Notes: generated from the sequence alone by a model not told the origin. A DNA stretch of 33,654 nt from Polynucleobacter sp. AP-Melu-500A-A1 (GCF_018882125.1 NZ_JACVOZ010000006.1:1-33654), one strand, 5' to 3'. Shown: positions 9,726 through 18,056, numbered from the stretch's first letter. Program-made: numbers and translations.

Positions 9726-9808
9726 TACCTAGCCCTAAAGCCAATGTCTATATGGCTAGGCGTACTATATCGTACTAGCCATATAGATACTAGCTATATA
9801 GCTAGGTA
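9726..9808. repeat. CTAG-rich nested inverted repeats in the divergent region
   Basis: Three inverted repeats lie within 83 bp. The outer arms are TACCTAGC (9726-9733) and GCTAGGTA (9801-9808). A perfect 13-bp pair is TCTATATGGCTAG (9747-9759) with CTAGCCATATAGA (9775-9787), separated by 15 nt. A perfect 16-bp palindrome CTAGCTATATAGCTAG lies at 9790-9805. Alternative pairings exclude one another, so this could be a switching RNA leader, an operator cluster or a cruciform. It lies just upstream of the left adhesin frame and about 0.9 kb upstream of tpsB1. Confidence 0.75.
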
Positions 9809-10619
9809 ATCAGATCTGAATGCTCCACATTTGGGCAAAGTGGCCTTCTAGCCCGTGCAGTACTGACAGTTCACATTTACAACAAATTTTTTAAAGAAAC
9901 TGCAAAAGCAGCCCTATTTATGAAAAAAAGGGGTTTTAGCCACCAAAACGAACCCCTGGAATAGGGTCAAAAAGAGGGTAAATTTCAGCCCATCATTGGG
10001 TGATATGAAGCTCAATATTGGTGGAAGTTTTGAATTACTTTTTACGCAACAAAATTTTTACGGTCTGTTTTGCAGCAAAAATGAATCTAAGAAATAGTGC
10101 TCAAATTAGGTACATTTTTGAGAGTATTTTTTGTTCAAAATGATACTTAAAAATGAGCCCTATTTTTGGATGCTTTTTGACTTAAATTACTGTATTTTTT
10201 CTCTACGATTACTGGGTAAAGATGAGTAAAAATTTCTCAGATATTTTGAAAATATTTACTCTAAATTGTGAAAAAATGGCTCCGTTAAATGAGTCAATTT
10301 TTGGTCTTTTTTTTGACCATTTTGGAGCTTTAAAACTGATGCTAAATTCCATCTTTTTTTGATCACTTTTTGGATCATTTTTTTAATGAATATTTAATCT
10401 AAATTTAGTCAATATTTTGAATATTTATTAATCACTTTTTTGAAAATATCTGGAAGATTCTATATTCGTATTCGAGAAGATTTTTGTTATTTTTTAGATA
10501 ATCAATTGATCCGATTTAATTTTTGAAAAAGTGTAGTGCAAGCAAAAATTAAATCGATTAGAATAATTGGAATGGTATAAAAGTTAGCAATAAATATTTG
10601 CTCAAATTTTTTTAAAAAT
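9809..10619. other. AT-rich divergent intergenic region between tpsA1 and tpsB1
   Basis: Apart from the stem-loop at 9912-9966, no convincing gene is seen. The sequence is dominated by T5-T8 and A5-A7 tracts, which continue from 9180-9700. The word TGATCACTTTTT (10360-10371) has its exact inverse AAAAAGTGATCA at 9396-9407. A 46-codon plus-strand frame (10222-10362, starting MSKNFSDILK) lacks a good ribosome site and is not called as a gene. A possible extended -10 (TGG-TATAAA, 10573-10581) precedes tpsB1. Binding of a nucleoid protein is plausible but inferred. Confidence 0.6.
9912..9966. repeat. Two-tier stem-loop in the divergent region
   Basis: The outer arms CCCTATT (9912-9918) and AATAGGG (9960-9966) enclose the inner arms AGGGGTT (9929-9935) and AACCCCT (9951-9957), leaving a 15-nt apical loop. 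Both stems are perfect. This is the only strongly GC-paired element in an otherwise A/T-tract region. It may be a structured 5' UTR element or a small RNA; strand and function are not determined. Confidence 0.6.
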
Positions 10620-12389
10620 ATGTTTTTTCTGAATAAATTACCTATGCAAATAAGCCGTAAAAATTTAAAAATTGCTCAGAAAAATATACTTAAAAGTATC
10701 TTAACTTTTAGTCTTTTTGGAATTACAAATTCATCTTTTGCTCAAGTTGATGCCGGTGCATTGCAACAGAATTTAGAGTCACAATTACCTCTTCCAAGTC
10801 CCCTTCCCTTACCTAAAGTAGAAAAGAAAACTCCCTCTTCTTTAGAGCCAGAGCAGACTGGTGAAATTCGTTTCACAGTGAACTCTTTCACATTGCAAGG
10901 CGTTAATCTTTTGCCTGAAGCGAAGGTCCAAGAAGCACTCAAAGCTTGGATTGGAAAAGTCGCCAACTTTGATAAATTACAAGATGCTTGTGATGCAGTC
11001 ATTGCTGTGTACAGAGAAAATGGTTTTACAGTTCAGGCGATTCTCCCCCCTCAGAAAATTGATGGTGGCAATGTCACCATCTTAGTAACGGAGGCTAAAC
11101 TCAGTAGCGTAGTAATTAATACTCCGGGTGGCCCAACCCGCTATAGCACCAAGCGTGCCTCAGATTTCATTACCAATGCAAATCCTATTGGTGCGCCATT
11201 AAATCTAGACAACTTACAGCGCTCACTCATCCTTCTGAAAGAAACTCCGGGTGTGATTATCACCAGCCAACTTGAGCCTGGGCAGAACGATGCTGAGACC
11301 GCCCTAAAGGTGGATCTTGCGGAATCTAATATTCTGGCTGGCCGTGGTGAACTGAATAACTACGGAAGCCGAACCACTGGCTCAAACCAGGCAGTTGCAG
11401 CGATCAATCTATATAACCCAGGGGGTTATGGAGATCAGGCTGGGTTCAATGCCATCGCCTCGCAAGGGTCCCAGTACGCTCAAGCAGCATACTCATTACC
11501 TGTTGGAACGGATGGATTACGACTGGGTTTAGCGGCAACCTACTTGAACTACCGCAATGTGAGTAATTACGCCTATAACGGAGGCTTTGGTAACGCCTGG
11601 ACGACCGGCGCCTCTCTTGCCTATCCGCTGATTCGCTCTGAGACAACCAATGCTAATATGTCTTTGGCAGCCGATGTCAAAGACTATTCGAATAAAAACA
11701 TTTCTACTAATGCCGTGATTAGTGCCTACACCATTAATAACAAGTCATTTGGGATGTCAGGCAATCACTATGACGGCTTTGGATATGGTGGCACTACCAG
11801 TGGTGCTTTCACCATAGTCTCCGGGAATCTATCGATATCCTCAACTAGCGCCCCGGGGTATGGATCCCAAACACCCTCCTCATTCGCCAAGCTGGTTTTT
11901 AGCGGCAGTCGTAACCAAGTGCTCACTGAAGATGGCTTAACGAATATTAATTTGAATGTTTCTGGGCAACTTGCCAATGCCAACCTGAACTCTGCTGAGC
12001 AATTCTATTTAGGTGGTCCTTATGGAATTCGGGCATATCCAGTGGCCCAAAGTCCTGGATCGCAGGGTGGATTAGCCAGCCTAGAGTTAGCACGTCGCTT
12101 TCCTTCACTCTCCAACCTAACAGTGTCCACGTTCTTTGATTACGGCGCCGTTCAGCAATATAAAAATACTTATCCTGGCTGGCAAGGTCAAACCAACGCC
12201 GGCAATACTTACTCCTTAAAGGGTGCAGGCCTTGGGTTGAGATGGAGTGAAGGCGGCTGGAACGTCAATGCAAGCATCGCCTGGATGGTTGGCAAGAACC
12301 CCCTCTATAACCAAAGTGGTCAAGCAGTTAACGTCGACGGTACAACCACCCAACCTCGCGGTTGGATCAGTGCTAGCTATAACTTTTGA
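10620..12389 (+). CDS. TpsB-type outer-membrane transporter 1 (FhaC/ShlB family)
   Basis: This is the pore of a two-partner secretion system, translocating a TpsA adhesin across the outer membrane. The signal peptide ends SSFA|QVDAGALQQ. A QLPLPSPLPLP linker follows, then a POTRA_2-like domain at about residues 83-160 (GEIRFTVNSFTLQGVNLL to VTILVTEAKLSSV). The remainder is a 16-strand ShlB/FhaC-type barrel containing the family lid-loop motif GGPYGIRAYP (residues 465-474) and ending in aromatic Phe. The 589 aa are normal for the family. The ATG at 10620 has no visible ribosome site; ATG 10644 (MQISRKNL) gives a more usual signal peptide and may be the real start. It is divergent from the left TPS-domain adhesin, its likely partner, and convergent by 10 bp with the response regulator. 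It is a close paralogue of the TpsB at 23715-25571. Confidence 0.92.
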   Translation: MFFLNKLPMQISRKNLKIAQKNILKSILTFSLFGITNSSFAQVDAGALQQNLESQLPLPSPLPLPKVEKKTPSSLEPEQTGEIRFTVNSFTLQGVNLLPEAKVQEALKAWIGKVANFDKLQDACDAVIAVYRENGFTVQAILPPQKIDGGNVTILVTEAKLSSVVINTPGGPTRYSTKRASDFITNANPIGAPLNLDNLQRSLILLKETPGVIITSQLEPGQNDAETALKVDLAESNILAGRGELNNYGSRTTGSNQAVAAINLYNPGGYGDQAGFNAIASQGSQYAQAAYSLPVGTDGLRLGLAATYLNYRNVSNYAYNGGFGNAWTTGASLAYPLIRSETTNANMSLAADVKDYSNKNISTNAVISAYTINNKSFGMSGNHYDGFGYGGTTSGAFTIVSGNLSISSTSAPGYGSQTPSSFAKLVFSGSRNQVLTEDGLTNINLNVSGQLANANLNSAEQFYLGGPYGIRAYPVAQSPGSQGGLASLELARRFPSLSNLTVSTFFDYGAVQQYKNTYPGWQGQTNAGNTYSLKGAGLGLRWSEGGWNVNASIAWMVGKNPLYNQSGQAVNVDGTTTQPRGWISASYNF

Positions 12390-12399
12390 TACGCGGGAT

Positions 12400-13017
12400 T
12401 TAAGTATCTAAAAGCCGGTATTCAAGGGCTATCTTGACTAACTCGGCATCTGCCTCAATCTGAAATTTACGGAAGATGTTGGATTTAAAGATCTTGACGG
12501 TGGCTGGAGTAATACCCATCGCTACTGCCACATCTTTACTCATCTGCCCCTGAGCCAACAAATGAAATACTTCTTTTTCGCGCTCAGTTAGGGAGGCGTA
12601 TTGTTTAACTGCCTCCTTACGTTGAGCCAGATACTGCTTATCTTTGGCAATCGCTTGGAAGGCAGTTTCTACCGCATTGAGTACGTCAGCCAAGGGAAAT
12701 GGCTTGAGCAAAAAGTCATGCGCCCCGTTCTTGAGACCCTGAATGATTTCTTTTCTTTCAGTATCTCCACTAATAAAGATGATGGGGATATCCCACTTGT
12801 TATTGATAAGTGCGGCTTGCAAATCGATCCCTTTAAGACCGGGCATATTCATATCCAGCAACATGACAGCTGGGAAGTGTTCAACCTTAGCCATCAGAAA
12901 TAACTGGGCATTCTCAAAAGTATGAATTTGGTAGTCCGTTTTTTCAAATGCCCGCAATAAGGTAGCCCTCATGGAGTCATCGTCATCAACAATATAAATA
13001 TGTTTAATTTCACTCAT
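12400..13017 (-). CDS. Two-component response regulator, FixJ/NarL type
   Basis: A 205-aa protein with a receiver domain (residues 5-120) and a LuxR/GerE helix-turn-helix output (residues 142-200). The acidic cluster D11-D14 binds Mg, D55 in LLDMNMPG is the phospho-acceptor, S83 in FISGD and K105 in LLKPF are the switch residues, and LTEREKEVFHLLAQG...VKIFKSNIFRKF is the DNA-binding helix set. It is a transcription regulator driven by phosphorylation. It lies 34 bp downstream of the PAS kinase gene, probably in one transcript with it, and ends 10 bp from the convergent tpsB1 stop. A role in adhesin control is suggested only by proximity. Confidence 0.93.
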   Translation of the reverse strand: MSEIKHIYIVDDDDSMRATLLRAFEKTDYQIHTFENAQLFLMAKVEHFPAVMLLDMNMPGLKGIDLQAALINNKWDIPIIFISGDTERKEIIQGLKNGAHDFLLKPFPLADVLNAVETAFQAIAKDKQYLAQRKEAVKQYASLTEREKEVFHLLAQGQMSKDVAVAMGITPATVKIFKSNIFRKFQIEADAELVKIALEYRLLDT

Positions 13018-13051
13018 GTGTATTTCTCATTGGGTTCAATTTCAAAAGTGA

Positions 13052-15613
13052 TCATCTTTCATTCTCAGGCTTATTTTGCATGACTTTGGCTTGAGGTAGT
13101 TGAATCAATAGCATTGCTCCACCATTGACATTGTTTTGGATCTCTAGGCTTCCATGGTGATTTTCAACAATGGTTTTACTCAGCCACAAACCTACCCCCA
13201 TACCCTCTTTCTTGCTAGTCTGAAAAATGCCAGGACCCTTCTGAATGAAGTCCTCCGGAAAGCCTGGACCATTATCTTGGCATTCAATACAGATCTGCTC
13301 ATCAGTCTGACTTAATTTGAGCTCGATGGTTTTAGGTAGGGCCTGTTCTTTGATGGCATAAATAGCATTGTTAAGTGCGTTCAAAACCACCATCTGTATC
13401 TGGCCGTTATCGCCATACATTTCGCAGTGGGGGACAATTTGTGCATTCAAGGTAATGTCGTGTTCAATAAGCTCATTCTGTAGAATATGGGTAATATCCC
13501 CCACCAGATCCGAGAGATTAAACACGGCGTAATTGTCTTCACCATAAACAAAGAGTTTTCGAAGGCGGGTAACTACGCCACCCGCACGCTTGCCATCACT
13601 CAAAATCGCTTTTACTAAGTCATCCAGCTTTTGCTGGGTATTGGCTGGCAGTTGATCTTTTAAGGCGTTGATCTCTAGATCTAATAATTCGGTATTGAGG
13701 CTAATGGCTCCTAGGGGATTATTAATCTCGTGGGCTACGGATCGCATCATATTGCCCATACTATTGGCCTTAAAGACGGTCGTACTGGACTTTAAGAGCA
13801 GATTCTTTTCTTCAATGGTCTTTTTGAGTGAGGCATTGAGTTCCTCTACCTGCTTTAGGCGCAATAACTCTTGCTGGGCAGCATAAATATCAATTGCCTG
13901 TTGGGTAGAGAGTCTTTCAGCTTCTTTGCGATCCGTAATATCGGCAGTAACCCCTTCCCAAATCATGAGGTCATCGAGTGCATTCCTTGGCACCGCCTCA
14001 AAGGAGAACCAATGAACCTTATTACGAATCAGTACCCTGACTTCCTGATAGAAGCGCTTTTTTTCCTGCAAGGCCTTCGCGTGAAGCGCCATAAATTCTT
14101 CATAGTCTTCCGGATGGATCTTCTCAAAAACCAGGTTTGGATTCGCCTTGGCTGCTGAAGCCTGAATGCCAAACTGCTGAATAAAACGCTTACTGACAAA
14201 ATTCAATCGAGAACTTCGATCTGCCTTAACTTCCATTACGTAGGTTCCAACCGGAATGTTTTCGGTCAAGGTTAAGGCAAGGCCTTCTGCCATTTTTCGA
14301 TCAGTGATATCTAAAAAAGATACCGAGAGGAGGCCCTGCACTATCGTGGCGCGCATCAATACATCGAGCATCTTTCCATCTTTAGTCACCATCTTGAGCT
14401 CACGACTGGGTATTGAGCTTTTGTCTTTGATGGCCTGAGCCACTTTAGTGCGCCACCATGCCAAGACTACCGAGCGGTATGAGCGATCTGGGTAGGCGCG
14501 AATCATCCAATCTTCTGTCTTGGGTATATCAGCCAAGGTATAACCAAATACCTCCGTAAATCGGGTGTTTACAAATAGCGTGATGCCGTCTTCTTTGAGA
14601 CTTGACCAAATTAAAGGGATGGGGAGTTCTTTTAATATCTGCTGAGTTTCTTGTTGCAGGGCCTGCAATTCAGTTTCAGCTATTTTCTGAGTACTGATAT
14701 CCGTAATCACACCCTGGTGATAAGTTAGACCACCTACGTTTTTTAAGGGGCTTGATTCAATCCGAAACCAGCGATTTTTATCATGGATAAGTCCTCTACC
14801 CTCCCAGAAGAAATTCTTATTACCCTGATAGGCTGCATAGATAGCCGCCTGAAATCTATCCCGCTCCTCTGGATGAAACATTTGAATAATTTCTGCAAAC
14901 TGCGGCTGGATATCAGTTTTAGGAATACCTAATATTTCGGTAAAACGATTGCTAGCAAATCTCAAGCTTGGAGCCTGACTCGCAGAAACTTCAACAATGA
15001 AAGAGGCTACAGGGCTATCGACGGTCCATTGCAAAGGATTATTGACAAACTCAGAAATGCGCATGGCAATGTAAACACCCTGCACTAAGCAAGGGTAGAT
15101 CAGCATCATGGCAAGGACTAATGAGCCCACCAGCACTAAATTGGTGAGAGCTGCCATTCCCCCGTACCAATAGAGTATCGGCATACCCAATAACCAAACT
15201 ATGCTAGCGCTTGCATAAAGCAGTATTAAGGATTTGACGTAAGCATTTCGCGAGAGTCGACTTGTCTTATAAAGCGCAAGAGTGGCCACCGTGCATGTAT
15301 AAGCACCTGCACCAATAGTGATCAGGGGTATAAGGTTCTGATAGCCCAGACTGATGGCAAGAATGAATAAGCTGCAATACAGGAGTAAGCCTAGTTCATA
15401 AGGGTACTTACGCTCTACCTTAGATCCAGAGATAGCCTGAATACCATAGGCAAATAAAAGATTGGCGTAGAACACGAAAAAGCTGGCAATGGCAATGCTC
15501 AGAACTACTGGCGCACTCTCTTTGAAAATGAACAGTAAACATCCTGCTGCCATTGAAAGTGAGCCCAAGATCCAAAAGCGTGCTGATAAATCTCGCATTC
15601 CGGAATACATCAA
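13052..15613 (-). CDS. Membrane multi-PAS sensor histidine kinase
   Basis: An 853-aa inner-membrane kinase. Residues 1-185 hold about six hydrophobic segments. Three PAS/PAC units follow at roughly 200-310, 325-440 and 450-565; each ends with a conserved (T)DI(S/T)xxK/DRK motif. A coiled-coil-like stretch (570-615) leads to HisKA with H628 in SVAHEINNPLG, then a HATPase_c domain: N box near 741-753, G1 D780-NGPGF and G2 GMGVGLW (804-810). No receiver domain is attached. It should phosphorylate the adjacent regulator. ATG 15613 is the first ATG, but the frame stays open to a TGA at 15700-15698 and encodes another hydrophobic stretch (QDILYLLPALIGLFGSAVLL), so the true start may be a rare codon upstream. 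A non-ATG start is inferred from the hydrophobic content, not shown. Confidence 0.92.
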   Translation of the reverse strand: MMYSGMRDLSARFWILGSLSMAAGCLLFIFKESAPVVLSIAIASFFVFYANLLFAYGIQAISGSKVERKYPYELGLLLYCSLFILAISLGYQNLIPLITIGAGAYTCTVATLALYKTSRLSRNAYVKSLILLYASASIVWLLGMPILYWYGGMAALTNLVLVGSLVLAMMLIYPCLVQGVYIAMRISEFVNNPLQWTVDSPVASFIVEVSASQAPSLRFASNRFTEILGIPKTDIQPQFAEIIQMFHPEERDRFQAAIYAAYQGNKNFFWEGRGLIHDKNRWFRIESSPLKNVGGLTYHQGVITDISTQKIAETELQALQQETQQILKELPIPLIWSSLKEDGITLFVNTRFTEVFGYTLADIPKTEDWMIRAYPDRSYRSVVLAWWRTKVAQAIKDKSSIPSRELKMVTKDGKMLDVLMRATIVQGLLSVSFLDITDRKMAEGLALTLTENIPVGTYVMEVKADRSSRLNFVSKRFIQQFGIQASAAKANPNLVFEKIHPEDYEEFMALHAKALQEKKRFYQEVRVLIRNKVHWFSFEAVPRNALDDLMIWEGVTADITDRKEAERLSTQQAIDIYAAQQELLRLKQVEELNASLKKTIEEKNLLLKSSTTVFKANSMGNMMRSVAHEINNPLGAISLNTELLDLEINALKDQLPANTQQKLDDLVKAILSDGKRAGGVVTRLRKLFVYGEDNYAVFNLSDLVGDITHILQNELIEHDITLNAQIVPHCEMYGDNGQIQMVVLNALNNAIYAIKEQALPKTIELKLSQTDEQICIECQDNGPGFPEDFIQKGPGIFQTSKKEGMGVGLWLSKTIVENHHGSLEIQNNVNGGAMLLIQLPQAKVMQNKPENER

Positions 15614-15700
15614 GAGTAAAACTGCGGAGCCAAATAGCCCAATGAGGGCTGGTAATAAATAGAGGATATCTTGGCCTAGATTAATTTCGTACTCACTTCA

Positions 15701-15949
15701 CCAAAATGAATCCCATCACTTTGGATTGACAGATTAAATGATGCACATTTACGGATATTCACCTTCTTGACTTGGCCCTGTTAAATTTGGGATTTCTTGC
15801 TAAACAATGACATAGGAAGCACTTTTCCTACTGATGCCATGTTAAACCATTAGCCCAAATTCAATCTTGGGGATGATGGTAAAAAATTGGGGCATCCATT
15901 GGTATCTGCAGTCTCATCAGAGTGCTATTGCCGCTAATAAGCAAAATGG
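15701..15949. other. Intergenic region between the two kinase genes
   Basis: No gene is seen in this 249-bp gap. It contains a small hairpin, TAGGAA (15813-15818) paired with TTCCTA (15825-15830). A separate promoter for the PAS kinase could lie here, but no clear -35/-10 pair stands out. Overlapping minus-strand codons from the 480-aa kinase region continue only as an out-of-frame shadow. Confidence 0.4.
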
Positions 15950-17392
15950 CTAGAGCGGCGAAATCAAGGGCAAAATTATGACAAATTCTGCGCCCCCCTC
16001 TTTGGCTTTGCGATAAAAAATCCTGCCCCCATGACGAGTAACAATGTGTTTGCATAGCCAAAGTCCTAAGCCCATCCCTTTTGTTTTACTACCAGTGAGT
16101 AACTCAAAAAGTACTTCTTGGAAAAGATCTGGGATACCAATACCGTTATCAGCAACAGCAATTTCAATGCCCTCGAAAGTGTAGCGACCTTTGACGGAAA
16201 TAATTTTGGGAGATGTATTGATTTCACTCAAAGCCTGAATAGCATTACCCAATAGATTCAGCAGAATCTGCCGCAACTCATCACGATTTCCCCGTATACT
16301 GAGCTCGGGGTCTATATCTAGATTCAGTTGAATTTCTTTAGATTTAAGCTCAGGATTCAGGATGGTGACAATGGAGTTCAATAAGTTAGGGAAAGAAACG
16401 CTTTCTACACTGACAGCTTGATCAGAAAAAATGCCTTTTAGCGAGCGAATAATGCTTGCAGCGCGCTCATTGTCACTTAATAAGGTGGCATAAACCTCAC
16501 TTTGAATAGAGGGACCTAAATCCCCTTTAGCTAGTTTCTTTTGTAAAAGCTGAATATTCAAACTAGTAGCAGCTAAAGGTTGATTCAATTCATGTGCAAT
16601 AGAGGCAGATAGTGCGCCCGTTGCTGATGTTTTATTGGCCTTTAGCAAAGATCCTATTAATAGCTCTCGCTCCTCTAAAAGCGTTCTAATTTCTGTATTT
16701 TCAAGTATCTTCCGATAGTTATCAATTGAAATACGTTCGGCCCAGTTTGCAACGATGAAAATATATGCCAAGGTATTCGCTACCATCTGACCTACAGTAA
16801 TGAGGATCAATTCCTGAGGCACCTCAGAAATATGGGTAATAGTAGTTGGTAATAAAAATAAGAAAACAATGTGATAAATATCTAATGCCAGGCCAATAAT
16901 ACTTAAATACTGCAATAAGCGAAGCGCAATGGATGGATTGCCTTTTCTTTTAATTTTGAGCTCAATAATTTGCCACAGAAAAAGTAGCGCCATGATACAA
17001 GCCAAAAATATTGTCCGACTCTCATAAACGCTCATTATCCTCATCACTTCAATTACGACGAAAAACACTATGATCGAAGCAACAACAGCAATAAATAATT
17101 TTTTAGAAACAGTCTTATTTAGTGATGAGAAGAATAATGCTTGCAGAACTGCAGCACTATAAAAAAGGGTATTAGCCACAGTAAAGTTAAAGTCGGGATG
17201 TGTAACATCGGAAACCCATAGGATGCCAATCCCAAAAGCGAATAAGGCCGATACACTGCAAAATAGGGAGCTGATCCAGTATTGTCCAGCGCGTACAGAA
17301 AGTTTCGCAAGATGGTAGTAGACAATACCGCCCAGTAGCCCACCCTGAACAATGGCCAATATAAGGAAATAAAGGGAAATGAGTAATTTCAT
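15950..17392 (-). CDS. Membrane sensor histidine kinase, FixL/DctB-like catalytic core
   Basis: A 480-aa protein whose first ~215 residues form about seven hydrophobic helices, a 7TM-type sensor without an extracytoplasmic domain. After a short coiled coil (220-255) comes a HisKA domain with H267 in SIAHELNQPLAATSLNIQLL. This motif is typical of the HPK4 kinases paired with FixJ-type regulators. The ATPase domain has an N box at 376-388, G1 D415-NGIGI and G2 KGMGLGLWLC (438-447). It is upstream of and co-directional with the PAS kinase and response regulator, so two kinases may feed one regulator. The ligand cannot be read from the sequence. Confidence 0.92.
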   Translation of the reverse strand: MKLLISLYFLILAIVQGGLLGGIVYYHLAKLSVRAGQYWISSLFCSVSALFAFGIGILWVSDVTHPDFNFTVANTLFYSAAVLQALFFSSLNKTVSKKLFIAVVASIIVFFVVIEVMRIMSVYESRTIFLACIMALLFLWQIIELKIKRKGNPSIALRLLQYLSIIGLALDIYHIVFLFLLPTTITHISEVPQELILITVGQMVANTLAYIFIVANWAERISIDNYRKILENTEIRTLLEERELLIGSLLKANKTSATGALSASIAHELNQPLAATSLNIQLLQKKLAKGDLGPSIQSEVYATLLSDNERAASIIRSLKGIFSDQAVSVESVSFPNLLNSIVTILNPELKSKEIQLNLDIDPELSIRGNRDELRQILLNLLGNAIQALSEINTSPKIISVKGRYTFEGIEIAVADNGIGIPDLFQEVLFELLTGSKTKGMGLGLWLCKHIVTRHGGRIFYRKAKEGGAEFVIILPLISPL

Positions 17393-17534
17393 AAGGTCGC
17401 TAGAATGACTTTTAAAACTGACTACTGAATTATTCTTTATTTTAAATTGATCTATGGCAATTCAATAGATCTTGTGTCACTTATATTTATGCAGGTCAAT
17501 GAAATTTTGCTACACCTAAGGCTCTCATCCCCCC
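17393..17534. promoter_or_regulatory. Leader region of the kinase cluster with inverted repeat
   Basis: This 142-bp gap upstream of the minus-strand kinase contains a perfect 7-bp inverted repeat, GATCTAT (17449-17455) and ATAGATC (17465-17471), separated by 9 nt. The size and spacing suit an operator for a dimeric regulator. No matching copy was noticed elsewhere in the window. Confidence 0.35.
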
Positions 17535-17831
17535 TCACGAACAATACTTCCCCTCTAGGCTTCTCACATCAGTGAGTTTGTCATCCACCATCTGATTTAA
17601 GGTCTTATTAGCGATTTCTCGGTTTTCGGGGGTTTTAAGGCTTTGCTTAATCAGACTTGCCACATCCTTACGAATCGCGGTATTGCCATACCGTAGGCCC
17701 TTTAAGGTTGATACTGCCTCAGCTGAGATCTTGCACTGCTGGGTAACGAGTTCTGAAGAGTCTGAGACATTATTGGCATACGCCACTGCAGCGACCAAGA
17801 TACAAGCAATAGCTAAGAGTGTCTTTTTCAT
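17535..17831 (-). CDS. Small secreted protein of unknown function
   Basis: 98 aa with a clear Sec signal peptide (MKKTLLAIACILVAAVAYA|NNVS). The mature ~79-residue domain is helical and hydrophilic. It has just two cysteines, one near the start (TQQCKIS) and one two residues from the C-terminus (KYCS), so a disulfide joining the ends is likely in the periplasm. I do not recognise the family. Its ATG follows an AAGGAAAT ribosome site made from the last codons of the upstream HTH gene, so the two are translationally adjacent. The kinase cluster follows on the same strand. Confidence 0.75.
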   Translation of the reverse strand: MKKTLLAIACILVAAVAYANNVSDSSELVTQQCKISAEAVSTLKGLRYGNTAIRKDVASLIKQSLKTPENREIANKTLNQMVDDKLTDVRSLEGKYCS

Positions 17832-17832
17832 C

Positions 17833-18018
17833 TTATTTCCTTAGTTTGTGACCACAAGTAGGACAACAGCCAAGGTCTTTAGCCTTGGTTTTACGTAATG
17901 CAGCGTAGACCCCAGATTCAGAGATCTCGAGTTTTCTAGCTGCCTGGGCAGCACTCATCCCCTTTTCGATGTATTCCAAAGCCAGTTGGGTTTTCGGTAT
18001 GGTGCGCTTCATTGCCAC
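17833..18018 (-). CDS. Small HTH protein with CPTC zinc-ribbon-like tail
   Basis: A 61-aa basic protein (59 aa if it starts at ATG 18012 instead of GTG 18018). Residues 11-43 form a helix-turn-helix like that of resolvase/transposase HTH domains (YIEKGMSAAQAARKLEISESGVYAALRK). The tail has C52-P-T-C55 and H57, a half zinc-binding knuckle that could complete in a dimer. It is probably a small DNA-binding regulator and may act on its own promoter, where inverted repeats occur (18020-18056). It directly precedes the secreted 98-aa gene. It could also be a relic of a mobile-element HTH, but the frame is intact. Confidence 0.7.
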   Translation of the reverse strand: MAMKRTIPKTQLALEYIEKGMSAAQAARKLEISESGVYAALRKTKAKDLGCCPTCGHKLRK

Positions 18019-18019
18019 T

Positions 18020-18056
18020 ACTATACTACAGAAGTACTGAACTACAGTACTATAGT
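18020..18056 (-). promoter_or_regulatory. Operator-like inverted repeats at the HTH gene start
   Basis: AGTACTG (18033-18039) and CAGTACT (18045-18051) are perfect 7-bp arms around a 5-nt spacer. ACTATA (18020-18025) and TATAGT (18051-18056) flank them, and ACTACAG is directly repeated at 18025-18031 and 18041-18047. On the minus strand these overlap TATAGT -10-like boxes just ahead of the start codon. The arrangement fits autorepression by the encoded HTH protein. Confidence 0.5.

Noticed and set aside
10222..10362. 46-codon plus-strand frame MSKNFSDILKIFTLN... in the divergent region.
   Set aside because: Weak ribosome site, low-complexity surroundings and no recognisable feature; short frames are expected by chance.
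12601..12925. Plus-strand frames opposite the response regulator.
   Set aside because: Antisense to a clear receiver-HTH gene with intact catalytic residues.
15861..16061. 66-codon minus-strand frame overlapping the end of the 480-aa kinase.
   Set aside because: Overlaps the ATPase domain out of frame and shows no motif or ribosome site.
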